Shown in pieces: positions 1 through 9,729 of a DNA stretch of 64,000 nt; within the stretch, counting starts at the first letter, position 1, and each line of letters opens with the position of its first letter. Below the pieces are notes generated by a model. That model worked only from the letters and a program-made list of their open reading frames with translations. It made no database searches and was not told where the DNA came from. The stretch is from Paguma larvata. Taxonomy: Eukaryota; Chordata; Mammalia; Carnivora; Viverridae. A program made the translations under genes and the position numbers. The stretch is taken from assembly GCA_030068075.1 (NCBI GenBank), contig CM057843.1, forward strand, positions 16,635,370 through 16,699,369. Direction: 5' to 3'.

Positions 1-111
1 ATCAGTCTGGAGCCAGACTCTTATCTCACAACCTCATGTGAACCATGAGATCATGACCTGAGCTGAAATCAACAGTTGGATGCTTAACTGACTGAGCCAC
101 TCAGGTGCCCC
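1..111 (-). mobile_element. SINEC (carnivore tRNA-derived SINE), cut by window edge
   Basis: The sequence runs from the tRNA-like middle to the head of a minus-strand SINE, ending TCAGGTGCCCC. The segments GAGATCATGACCTGAGCTGAA and ACTGAGCCAC are characteristic. It is diverged and its tail lies outside the window. It abuts a MER5-like relic directly. Confidence 0.9.
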
Positions 112-192
112 TGAACTTCTGAATTTTGAAGAAGCTCCCAGGTGATGCTAATGCTACTGGTCCATGGACCACACTTTGAGTGGCAAGACTCT
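112..192 (+). mobile_element. MER5-type hAT DNA transposon fragment (right end)
   Basis: CTCCCAGGTGATGCTAATGC followed by GGTCCATGGACCACACTTTG is the right-hand part of the MER5A/MER5B consensus. The left part is missing, probably removed or replaced at the SINE boundary. This is a non-autonomous relic with no coding capacity. Strand is assigned by the usual consensus orientation. Confidence 0.75.
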
Positions 193-600
193 AAAGGAAT
201 TATAATTTAAGGTGATGATAAGAACCAATGAAGTAAATGTTCTTACTATTAGTGGGGTGCCCTGAGTATGCCCATGTTAGTACTGTTTCAGGAAAATCTA
301 GATTTATAAGTGAGAAGTAAATTCAGGTCACGAGAACTTACTGAAATAGGTATAATATTCTACCAAGGGTCTTGATGGACAAAATTCATTTGAGAGAGAA
401 GTCTTTGGGGGTGGTTTTCTGAAGACCTTAGCAGAACCAGGATGGGGAAATACTCTTCTTAAGAGAGAATGGAAATTATAAAAAAGGAAAAGAGAATGAG
501 CACTTGGCTGTCTTTTCCACCCTGATTCCTTTTGTTGCTAAGAAGAGGCAATGTCAGACCAGATTGCTGTTGTTTTGGTGGGAGTTTGGATCTGGAATGG

Positions 601-612
601 TGACTGTTTGTT
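601..612. repeat. Target-site duplication, left copy, of L1
   Basis: TGACTGTTTGTT recurs exactly at 1256-1267, directly bracketing the L1 at 613-1255. This is the expected footprint of target-primed reverse transcription. Confidence 0.8.
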
Positions 613-1255
613 TGTTTGTCTTTTCAAGTTTTTATTTAAATTCTAGTTAGTTAACATTTAGTGTAATGTGGTTTCAGGCTACAATTTAGTGATTTATTAC
701 CTATGTATAATACCCAGTGCTGATCCCAGCAAGTACCCTCCTTAATTCCTATCACCTATTTAGCCCATCCCTCACCTACCTCCTTCCATCAACCCTCAGT
801 TTGTTGTCTATTATTAAGAGACTCTATGGTTTGCTTCCCTCTCTCTCTCTTTTTTTCCTTCCCACATGTTCATCTGTTTTGTTTCTTAAATTCCACATAT
901 GAATGAAATCATATGGTCTATGTCTTTCTCTTACTTACTTTGCTTAGCATAATACACTCTAGCTCCAACCTCATTGTCGCAGATGGCAAGATTTCATTCT
1001 TTCTGAGGGTTGAGTAATATTCCACTGCTTACATATGCCACATCTTTATCATTCATCAGTAGATGGACATTTGGCTTTCCATAGTTTGGCTGTTATGGAT
1101 AACGCTGCTATAAACATCAGGGCACATACCCCCTTCGAATCTGCATTTTTGTAATACCAAGTAGTGCAATACCCGGGTCACAGGGTAGTTCTTTTTTTTA
1201 CTTTTTGAGGAACCTCCATACTGTTTCCAGAGTGGCTGCACCAGTTTGCATGCTG
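613..1255 (-). mobile_element. 5'-truncated carnivore L1 (3' portion)
   Basis: Read on the minus strand this is the 3' end of a carnivore L1. It carries the familiar segment that encodes and follows the end of ORF2, with AATATTACTCAACCCTCAGA-like and ATTATGCTAAGCAAAGTAAG-like stretches, and ends with TAACTAACTAGAATTTAAAT and a degenerate A tail (the T-rich stretch at about 613-635). Only some 640 bp are present, so it is strongly 5'-truncated. A 12-bp perfect TSD flanks it, so the ends are well defined. No intact reading frame remains. Confidence 0.9.
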
Positions 1256-1267
1256 TGACTGTTTGTT

Positions 1268-2072
1268 AACAAAGGAAAAAGTTAAGTATGTATGAGGTTG
1301 ATTAGATTAGCTCTAAGGGTCTTGCCCCAATTTAAACTCTACAATTCATTGGTTTATGTAAGTCTTACTGCGCAGTTGGAACTCTAAGTTCTATTGTTTT
1401 GATTTAAAGGAAAAATAGATTGGATGGTGCTTTGTAAATATTTACCAACTTAATCAAAAAAATGTAAGTGGATTCTACAATTAAGTATTACTATCACAAT
1501 AATAATATTATCAAAGTTACAGGGCGCATTTATAAACATGCAATGATATTGTAGTCCCTCAAAAAATGATAAATAGAGCAGGAAAGATCAGAGATGAAGA
1601 TATATCTGTATATCACATTTTACTTTTCACTTATTTTTCTGTCTGGCAACTCTTAGGGTCTTCTCTGGAATTCTCTAATTTCACAGAAATGCACCTTAAT
1701 GTTGATAATTTTCACTTACTGCATGGGTACTTTGAGGGCCTTCTTGATTTGGTAACTAAAGTCACTTAGCGCTCAGGAATTTGGCGTAGTACTGATTTGA
1801 TAATTTTGTTTTATATTCTCTTTATCTCTTCTTAGAATTCCTATCTATAAGTTGTTAGATCCTTTGGGTCAGCTTTCTAATTTTCTTTTCTATCCCATTT
1901 TCCTTCTAATTTCTTTATTTCTTCTTTTTTTCCAGAGAGAGTTCCAATTTTATCTTCCAACATTTTTACTGAGTTAAAAAATTTACCTGCCAAATTTTTA
2001 ATCATCGATAAATCTTTTTTGTTTTATAATTAAACAAATAGTATTCTTGTTTTATTTTCTTTTGTCTTCTCT
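1268..2072. other. AT-rich single-copy or very old repeat DNA
   Basis: No gene is recognised. About 1800-2000 is T-rich and vaguely resembles an old LINE, but not well enough to name. The 67-codon open frame at 1566-1769 has no recognisable motif. Confidence 0.4.
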
Positions 2073-2200
2073 CTGGAAGAAAGCTTCATGAAATCAAATA
2101 CTTTTTTTATGTATTTTGATCACTACTATATTGCTTGTATGTGGAAAATGTTTCGCACACTATTAACACTCAGTAAACATGTGTTTAATAAATGAATGGG
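2073..2200 (+). mobile_element. L2 LINE 3'-end fragment
   Basis: The order AGAAAGCTTCATGAAATC, TGCTTGTATGTGGAAAATG, ACACTCAGTAAACATGTGTT, TAATAAATGAATG follows the L2 3' untranslated end, whose consensus closes in CTCAATAAATATTTGTTGAATGAA. It is an ancient mammalian relic with indels. Confidence 0.65.
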
Positions 2201-2754
2201 CCTCTCTGGAGATACGAATTAGAGTTTCTCTGAAACTGTCTCTTGATCCCTGCATTGTCTATCTTGTTTGATTGTTTCAGTCTCTGCCTTTTATGCTAGA
2301 AGTTTCCTTCAAGTGTCAGAGGACCTTTTGCTATCTGTTCATATATGAAAATGAGGCTGGTTTTAGACCGAAAACTATTTAGAGTTTGCCCAACCCCGAC
2401 CCTCAATGCCACCCCTTTCAGTCTCACTGGGTCATGCTCATAGGGCTTAACAAGTGATGAGCTTCTTTGTTGGACCAGTTGGGTTTTTTTTAAATCAGCG
2501 ATACTATATATTAGCATATGCAGATGTTTGTTATTGGGGTTTTTAGTTTCTTGAGAGAACAATACCCTCATTTACTAACTTACTTATATATTTTGGGGGG
2601 AGGTGAGGGCTAGGAGAAAGCATGGTGTGCTGAATACACCTAGTTATTGGTCAGAGGAGGAGGTCTCGAAGTCTCCCTGTTCAGTGCATAGGCTTCTTAC
2701 TTCATCCCCCTGGTATTACCCTAGACCAAAGGGGCTATAAATTATAGCCAATTG
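2201..2754. other. Unassigned single-copy DNA
   Basis: I see no repeat, RNA or coding signal. The 91-codon minus-strand frame at 2296-2571 has no recognisable motif and is treated as chance. Confidence 0.4.
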
Positions 2755-2940
2755 GTCTATTCCAGTTTTCATAAATAAAATTTTATTGGCACACAGACAC
2801 CACCAATTTGTGTATTACCTATGGCTGCTTCTGTGCCACTGTGTCACATTCAAGTAGTTGTGAGCGATCACATGGCTATGGACCATGAAGTATTTATGAT
2901 ATGGATTTTTACAGAAAAAATTGCTGACTCCTGCCCTAGA
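2755..2940 (+). mobile_element. hAT-type non-autonomous DNA transposon relic, copy 1
   Basis: CATAAATAAAATTTTATTGG, then CACACAGACACC, TGTGTATTACCTATGGCTGC and TTTTTACAGAAAAAATTGC match a common mammalian hAT consensus containing AATAAAGTTTTATTGGAACA. Two further copies lie at 23214-23417 and 62712-62948. I do not assign a family name with confidence. The 78-codon frame at 2821-3057 overlaps it and is not a gene. Confidence 0.75.
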
Positions 2941-3315
2941 TTCTCATCGTCATCTCCTTTATGTCTGGTGGCCCGAAGTCCAAAGCTTCTGTCGTTCATT
3001 TTCTCCAGAGACTCTATCTCCCATTTCCTAAAGGCAAAGAAAAAAGATAGCGCCTAAAAAAAGAAAGGAGTGGGAATCTATATTTAGGAGTTTAATTTCT
3101 TCAAGTACTTGCTCTTATACAAGGCTCATGTCTTCAGCAATCGCCCACAATCTTTAGCAGATTGAAATGAATCTTTAATCCAGTTCATTATTTTTGTCAA
3201 AAGTTCTTCAAGCCGATGATTAGTATACTACTCTGTGAGTGGCCTGGTTTGACTGTTCTCAGCTTTCCTGAGCCATTTTCCATTTCTTCATTCAGTCCTT
3301 GTCTTCATGCATTTT

Positions 3316-3422
3316 TTTAAAGGTTTGAATTTTTAGGAATCACTACACCCAACACGGGACTTGAACTTACAACGCTTAGGTCAGGAGTCACACGCCCTAC
3401 TGATCAAGCAGCCAGGTGCCCC
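3316..3422 (-). mobile_element. Old short-form SINEC
   Basis: The short carnivore SINE form has an A-rich tail, CACTACACCCAACACGGGAC, then CAAGCAGCCAGGTGCCCC. The flanks TGTCTTCATGCATTTT (3300-3315) and TGTCCTCACGTATTTT (3423-3438) form a diverged TSD. It lacks the long CT-rich segment of the felid form, so it is an older subfamily. Confidence 0.85.
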
Positions 3423-3439
3423 TGTCCTCACGTATTTTG

Positions 3440-4789
3440 GCTTAGGGTTCAAGAAAGTCTCTTAGTTTTACTCACATGTGTTTCTGCTTCTTATTCTTTT
3501 TGTCGACTTACAGTGATACAATTATCTTGAAGTTCAAGTGGAAGTATAATTTTTGAGAAACACAAAAACCAAACATACTAAAAACCAGACCTCAGAACAC
3601 CATATAAATCCACTGTGTTGGTCCCAGTCTATCACAGGCACGAGTATATGGATAGCGACCAATTCAAAATGGATTCATGAATGTAGCAGAGTATCTTAGT
3701 ATATAAGATAACTATACATGTGACTGTTTTGTCAAGACTTCCTGTGGCAGACGGTGGAATTCAATCTAGGTAGTTTAAGTGAAAGAATTTGTTAAAGGTA
3801 AGTGAGGTGACTCCTGGAAACTATCAGAGAAGATGAAAGAAAAAATGGTTGGATGTTACGCAGTCAGAAAGAAGGTCCGATCATACTCAAGACTCTTCAA
3901 GGGAAAGTATCGTTGTTGCTATTCAGTTGCTTGGCGTTTATGATACGAGAACTTGAGAAACCTTTCATAGCCACCCAAGAGAACAAAGTACCTATTCTAC
4001 TATATTAACCAGGAAAATGAAGATCCCTGTGCAGCCACTTACACTGCCCTCTCGGCGCTAAGACTCGCACAGATTTGTCTACTTTGTGGCGTGCACATCA
4101 CATGTGAAGCCAACGTACAGTTGATCTGAGAGTGTAGGATTTTAGCCTTCCAGACTCTCAATCTATATTATAGGAAGGTAAACTAGAAGGGAGAGGGGCT
4201 GACTGCTGAGGGAACCCGACTCTAATATCTCCCACAATGACACAGCTAATGTGGTAACACATCTGAAAGAAACTCTCATCGGACCGCTATTCCTGCACCG
4301 TGAACAATGCAGACAAAAGAGTAGGGTATAATAAAATTTGGGGAAAAAAACTCACATGGACTAGCAATTTCAGTGGAATAAGTTTAGCAATACAATTCTT
4401 GTAAATGAATCTTAGCCTTCTGAAACAAGACAGGAAGTCCGGAAACTACAGAACGAAACACTTTGACTATGTAGAAGTGAAAAGTTTTGATTGCAAAACA
4501 GAGATGGTGTAGCGTTACTTTTAGAGTGGCTGGTGGACCCACGCCAGTCTAGGGTTTGCTATAAACCCTTGTCTCGATAAGTAAGACACTGAGAATAAGC
4601 ATTTATAAACTTTTACAGCACTTCAACACCGCCATGACATCTGAGTGTGTGATTTTGTATTTTATGAAAACTTGATCGCCTGTGGATTGGAAATTTTAAA
4701 ATACTGGGCCTTTGCCACAGGTAATTTGAGTGAACTGCCATAAACAAGGTACATATATACACGTATGAGCTCTGGAAAAAAGTGATTTA
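3440..4789. other. Single-copy or very old repeat DNA
   Basis: No gene is seen. Around 3755-3830 there is weak resemblance to the unnamed repeat family found at 18055-18600. The rest is unassigned. Confidence 0.35.
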
Positions 4790-5695
4790 TGGTGCAGCTG
4801 ACAAAGTATTAAAATCTATAGTATACAAGGATTGTACAAATTGTCATGAAAAAATGAAAAAATGGATCAAGGAATAAGCTGTAATTCATAGAAGCAAAAT
4901 CCAAATGTTCAATAAAATCATATGTCACTTGAATTCCTGAGTGGTGAGGGCTATGTTTCTACCCTTCAGACGTATAAAAATTGAAAATAGCTGTAATACC
5001 TATTGCTAATATAGATATGAGGAAATTCTCGTACATTGCTGGTGCAACTGTGAATTATTATGGCCTTTTCAGGAAGCAAGCTGACAGCATCCATAAAAAT
5101 AAAAATAAATGGAACATACTCCTTGACTCAGCAATATTCCTGGGAACCTATCCCATCGAAATGAAAGCACCCCTAGCCACTCAAAGGTGTTTCCTGCAGC
5201 CTCATTCATAGTCACACACACAAAAAAAAAAAAAAACAGAAGCAGAGTGAGTGCCAGTAATAGGGGAATGGCTGAATAAGTCATGGTCCATCCGCCCTGG
5301 GGAGACTTACTAGCTGTTAAAAAGAACGAATTAGAATTCTGCCAATTACTTTGGCAGGATTTTTATGAGCTCTCCTTAAATGAGTAAGACCAGATGCAGA
5401 AAATGTTGAATATAAACTCATTTTCATGAAATAATAAATGACAGAATGCTGTATATGTTCCCGTATCTATATGGATGGATGGATATATAGTTAAGAGAAA
5501 ATGGCAAAAAAAAATTAGAAAAACATATACTAGGTCATTAACACGGTTATTATGGGGTGTGCTGCGGAAGATGTAGATGGACATGGGGAGGGGCTGGAGG
5601 AGAGACAAAAAAAGCACAGAAGGCTTCATTATAAATCCCATCATGCATAGGAGGTTTCAATTTATGTTCTAGAAGTATCCATTTTGTGTATATAC
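4790..5695 (+). mobile_element. Ancient L1M-type LINE 3' end
   Basis: The order of landmarks is that of an old mammalian L1 3' region. It runs from an ORF2-like stretch (AATGTTCAATAAAATCATATG) through CTTGACTCAGCAATATTCCT, AATAGGGGAATGGCTGAATA and TTAAAAAGAACGAATTAGAA to a terminal purine-rich part with ATGGATGGATGGATATATAG. Frames are broken. A poly-A run at 5222-5236 is internal. Confidence 0.8.
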
Positions 5696-5707
5696 ACAAA
5701 ACATCTT
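5696..5707. repeat. Target-site copy 1 of 3 (double SINE site)
   Basis: ACAAAACATCTT occurs here, again exactly at 5915-5926, and in diverged form (ACACGAAACACTTTTT) at about 6131-6146. The three copies bracket two same-strand SINEs. Confidence 0.75.
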
Positions 5708-5914
5708 TTTTTTAATGTTTATTCATTTTTGAGACATAGAGACAGAGCGTGAGCAGGAGAAAGGCAGAGAGAGAGGGAGACACAGAATCCGAAGCAGGCT
5801 CCAGGCTCTGAGCTGTCAGCACAGAGCCCAACGCGGGGCTCGAACTCACAGACCGCGAGATCATGACCTGAGCCGAAGTCGGCCACTTAACCGACTGAGC
5901 CACCCAGGCGCCCC
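5708..5914 (-). mobile_element. SINEC, felid type (young)
   Basis: Full-length minus copy: T-rich tail, GAGACATAGAGACAGAGCG, GAAGCAGGCTCCAGGCTCTG, GAGCCCAACGCGGGGCTCGA, and head CACCCAGGCGCCCC. It is close to consensus, with a perfect 12-bp TSD at 5696-5707 and 5915-5926. Confidence 0.97.
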
Positions 5915-5930
5915 ACAAAACATCTTCTTA

Positions 5931-6130
5931 AAATGCTTTATTTATTTATTTATTTTGAGAGAGAAGGAGAGAGCATGAGCAGGGGAGGGGCAGAGAGAGA
6001 GGGAGAGAGAAAGAATCCCAAGCAGGCTCTGCGTTACTAGTGTAGGGCTCAAACCCACAAACCGTGAGATCATGACTTGAGCCAGGATCAAGAGTCAGAC
6101 ACTTAACCAGCTGAACCACCCAGAAGCCCC
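5931..6130 (-). mobile_element. SINEC, older copy at the same target
   Basis: This copy is more diverged: AATCCCAAGCAGGCTCTGCG in place of the felid dimer-like middle, and head CACCCAGAAGCCCC. It lies only 16 bp from the preceding SINE. Its right flank resembles the left TSD of the younger element, so the younger one probably landed in this element's left TSD. Confidence 0.93.
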
Positions 6131-6239
6131 ACACGAAACACTTTTTAACATAGTAGCTACAAGAGAGGAGGTACCGCCATAGGAACCAACTTGTTGAGGT
6201 GGTCATGATATAATGACACTAATATAAAGGAAGTCAATG

Positions 6240-6910
6240 AGGACATCAATCAGGAAATCAACAAGGAAAAGGTTAATATCTTGGCAGAAAAATGTGCAAG
6301 GGACATAGACGGCAATTCACTAAAAGGCAAGTACAAATCTCCCACTTCCCACATGAAAATGGTGCGAAGAATAAAAGCTAAAAGGATAGTTCTGGGGAAG
6401 ATATCTGCAGTGTGCTTCAAAACAAGGAGATGTCATTGACGTCGATGGCCCTTTGGAAATTTTGTCTTATAAACGTAAATATATCCGTGGAAAGAGACTT
6501 TGTGTGTGAGTGAAATTATGCCTTACCAATAGGTGTCAATAAGTGAATGCAATAACAGAATCCCATATTATTTAAAGTAGTGAAGCATTTGGAACTGCCT
6601 AAATACCCAACAGAAAGGAACTAGTTAACTAAAATGTATACCACCGTATAAAATTTTGCCTGTTGTTCTAGAAACATGCTCCCAACACGCTGTGACGGAA
6701 GAACGCAGCAGTATTCACAGGCTGTTGACTTTCAAGTAAAATATTGTGGATTGATATGTAGGAAAATTGGACAGACACAAAAAATGTAACATTGGGTGGT
6801 CGGTGGGAACATGGATGTCATTTTTTGTCTCTGCGCCCTTCCGTGGTTTCCAAGTCTTTTTTCGCATCCAGCAATAGTTTCCATTAAAATGAAAAAAGAC
6901 GTCCTAAAAA
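6240..6910 (+). mobile_element. Ancient L1M-type LINE 3' end, second fragment
   Basis: AGGGACATAGACGGCAATTC, then AGTACAAATCTCCCAC, and later GGAACTGCCTAAATACCCAA with AAAGGAACTAGTTAACTAAA, are recognisable L1M stretches in plus order. It repeats the same part of the element seen at 4790-5695, so it is a separate copy or a local duplication. It has no intact frame. Confidence 0.7.
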
Positions 6911-7679
6911 TGTTAAAAGGCTATAAAGATTACCATCTCCTGGAAAGCGCGCTCGGAAGGGAGATTAAGCAGGTAGGAGTTATGTGCTGTGTTCAGGAAG
7001 AGAGCTGGCCACCAGGCTATGTCCGTCTCTCAACTCTGGTTTGGCATCTGAACCCTAACCTTTTGCTTTCAAAGCTGGAGACATAATCCAGGGTAGGTCG
7101 TTAGTTAATTGCTCTGAGGTTATTTCTGAAGTCTCTAGTGGGCTGTTGTATATGATTAGTAATATCATTATTACTTACACAATTGTGGGCCAGGCTATTA
7201 TTGCTTTATCAGCACTGACTCAGGGATTTATAGGCAAATGGCTCTCAACTTGGGGTTCCCTAACCTCAAGAGGTCCAGAATGGTGGTAAGCTCTCTGAAC
7301 TACTTCATGTATATAAAAAAGTGTCAGGAAATTCTGCATTTACCCTTACAGTGCCGTATGGGTTGACAGAGCTTTATTTTCATTGCTTTCCTTTTTCTTT
7401 TGATAGAATATACAGTTTTCAGTTGATCCGTTGTGATGAATTGGTAGCTGGAATGGTCTTTGATCATTATCATGCATCGGGAGAGTCGGTTCTTCAGTAA
7501 ATTAATACAAATTTCAACTTTAAAAAGGTCTTGCAAACATAGAGTCAAAAAAATTTTTTTCTGTCTCTAAGATTCTTCTTAGACTTACTATCCGTGCTCG
7601 GCCACACTAGTTAGGTACACATAAGGTTCAAAACCAACTCCATGTATTTCTGAGGGAGAAACCATAGGGAAGACCCCAC
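6911..7679. other. Unassigned single-copy DNA
   Basis: Nothing recognised apart from a poly-T/A patch near 7549-7560. Open frames of 74-96 codons (6796-7086, 7324-7548) show no family motif. Confidence 0.4.
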
Positions 7680-7684
7680 CTAGC

Positions 7685-7770
7685 TTAGAATCATCCTTTG
7701 TTTTCCAAGTGGGCAAACCGAGGCACAGTAAGGAGCGAAATCATGACTAAGGGCTAAAAGAGCTACTACT
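7685..7770 (-). mobile_element. MIR-like fragment
   Basis: CCAAGTGGGCAAACCGAGGC followed by ACAGTAAGGAGCG resembles the MIR core read in reverse (GATGAGGAAACTGAGGCTCAG). It is short and diverged. Confidence 0.4.
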
Positions 7771-7887
7771 GGAAACTGTATTTCCTGTTTCCTGGTTTTT
7801 CATTTCTCTTCGAGATCTAGGGCTCTTACTCTAAATTAACTTACACAGGTTGAAGGTGACAAACACCCACGCACGCACTCCAAAACT

Positions 7888-7932
7888 CAGAGGGAGAAGG
7901 AGAGAGTGGGGGGAAGGGGAGAGGGAGAGACA
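7888..7932 (+). repeat. Purine-rich low-complexity stretch
   Basis: G and A make up nearly all of GAGGGAGAAGGAGAGAGTGG and the following GGGAAGGGGAGAGGGAGAGA. Confidence 0.8.
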
Positions 7933-7974
7933 TTCTTTGTACACAGTAATGTAATTATTTCAACACCTCTATGC

Positions 7975-8135
7975 CATTGTTGCTCTAAATAGTTCTTTTA
8001 AACAGAAGAAGGGCTGAAGCACTGAGAAGCTGAGCAACATGCTTGAAGTCACACAGCTAATCAGAGGCAAAGCCAGGATTTGAACTTGGGCAGTCCGAAC
8101 CCAGAGCCTTGGTCTTAACCCCTTCTGTCACAACA
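7975..8135 (-). mobile_element. MIR SINE
   Basis: The MIR core is read in reverse: AAGAAGGGCTGAAGCACTGAG, AGTCACACAGCTAATCAGAG, then AAAGCCAGGATTTGAACTTG and CAGAGCCTTGGTCTTAACCC. Core and tRNA-side parts are in the right order and nearly complete. Confidence 0.9.
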
Positions 8136-8323
8136 TTACATTCCCATCCTTGGTAAAAGAAAGAGAAAAGTCAACCAGAAGTACTGTGAAAAAAGTTCTT
8201 TAATTAAAATGACAAATCCTGGCAAGTGGCCCAGAGAGAGATGTTCGTTTTACTTCCAATGCTGATACATATCTTAAACTGGGGGGTTTTTTGCTAGAAG
8301 ATGTTTAAAATCTTAATTGTAAG

Positions 8324-8536
8324 GGGCTCCTGGGTGGTTCAATGGGTTAAGCCTTCGGGTCTTGACTGCTCAGGTCACGAACTCTTGGTTTATGGGTTCA
8401 AGCCCCATGTCGGGCTCTGTGTTGGGATTCCCTCTCTCTCTCTGTCTCTCTCTCTCTGTCTCTCTCTGTCCTGCCCCCATCCTCACGTGTGCTCTCTCTC
8501 AAAATAAATAAAATAAATAAATAAACTTTAAATTTT
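8324..8536 (+). mobile_element. SINEC with expanded CT tract
   Basis: Head GGGGCTCCTGGGTGGTTCAA, middle GGTTCAAGCCCCATGTCGGG, a (CT)n stretch at 8431-8470, and tail AAAATAAATAAAATAAATAA. The middle lacks the GACAGCTCAGAGCCTGG block, so this is an older, shorter subfamily. Confidence 0.93.
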
Positions 8537-8556
8537 TTTAATTGGCTGAGGAACTT

Positions 8557-8782
8557 TATTTATTATTTTTGTTTTTTTATGTTTTATCTATTTTTGAAAG
8601 CAGGAGAGACAAAGCGTGAGTAGGGGAGGGGCAGAGAGAGAGGGAGACACAGAATCCAAATCAGGCTCCAGGCTCTGAGCTGTCAGCACAGAGTCCAACG
8701 CGGAGCTCAAACTCACAGAGTGTGAGAGCATGACTTGAGCCGAAGTCGGACATTTAACCGACTGAGCCCCCCAGGTGCCCCT
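8557..8782 (-). mobile_element. SINEC, felid type
   Basis: Full-length minus copy ending CCCCCCAGGTGCCCC. The TSD is GGCTGAGGAACTT (8544-8556) and GGCTGAGGACCTT (8783-8795). It sits just downstream of the plus-strand SINE at 8324, forming an inverted pair separated by about 20 bp. Confidence 0.96.
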
Positions 8783-8795
8783 GGCTGAGGACCTT

Positions 8796-9729
8796 GAAAA
8801 ACACGCACACGCAAAACACTGACTAGCTGAAAACCCTGGCCTCCGGTGATCCTCCAGCATATTACATTTTAAAGAAAGGATTTTTTAGCCAGTTTGCACC
8901 TGAATTAAATTCATAGCTTCTCAATCCAGCCAGTTAGTGCTTCTGAGAAACATGAAGTCTGCTCTTGGTCTGTTCCGTACGTGGTCTGAACAAAGAAAGG
9001 GGTTTTACATGTTACTTCCTTTGCTCTTTTCGGAGCCTATTTGAGTTAAGTGAGTATGCCGGGCTGTCTCAGCTGTTGGAAACCTCGCCCTGTAAACACA
9101 ATTTTGACAGTCTAGGTGCTTCCAGGTGGAAGGTTAGGTTTGCATTTTGGACTCTCGAGAAAAACTTTCAATAATAAAAAGTTAAAAAAAAAAAGAAAAA
9201 GGCTTAGGGGGAAAATATGATGGTCGTTAATGTATGTGTGTGATGGGGGTTTCAGGGAGAGGGAAGGGAGGTGGGTGGGCTCCCCTTTTTTTTCTTTTTT
9301 GGAGGGTCTCCTTTGTTGATTTCCTCAAGTCTTCAGTCCCGCTAGCCAGGTGCATCAATCCCATAAAGCATTTGTTGTTGTTGTTGTTGTTGTTGTTGGA
9401 GTGAAGAAACAAATGAGTCCCCAGGTGGTGTAACCACCCAAAAGCCCTCATCCACTCAGTAGAACCTTTCGAGAATACAACAGCCTCTGGTCTGTCTCTT
9501 GCTGGATCGAGAAAATGTGTGGAAGAGATTTCACCCTCTCGGCACTAGTCATAAAATCCAGTATCTTATTACAATCTTTTTCAAAAGTCAAAAATCCAAC
9601 CACTTACATTGTAGACATGGTCTCTACATCATCCTCCATGTATGATCCTTGACTCTTCTTGAGGACATTCTTCCCACGTCAAGCTCTGATTATGAATGCT
9701 CCTCCTTACAGTGTATGTGAAAGGGTCAG
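8796..9729. other. Mostly single-copy DNA
   Basis: No gene is seen. It contains an A-rich run (9183-9202), a T-run (9286-9300) and the TTG microsatellite. Minus-strand open frames show polyasparagine only because of that microsatellite. Confidence 0.4.
9372..9399 (+). repeat. (TTG)n microsatellite, about 9 units
   Basis: Uninterrupted TTG units. Likely length-polymorphic. Confidence 0.97.

Noticed and set aside
5708..5914. tRNA gene suggested by the B-box GGTTCGAGCCC-type motifs
   Set aside because: These motifs are the tRNA-derived heads of SINEs. No cloverleaf-complete tRNA with an anticodon arm and acceptor stem was found.
9227..9451. Minus frame with a polyasparagine run
   Set aside because: It is the translation of the (TTG)n microsatellite.
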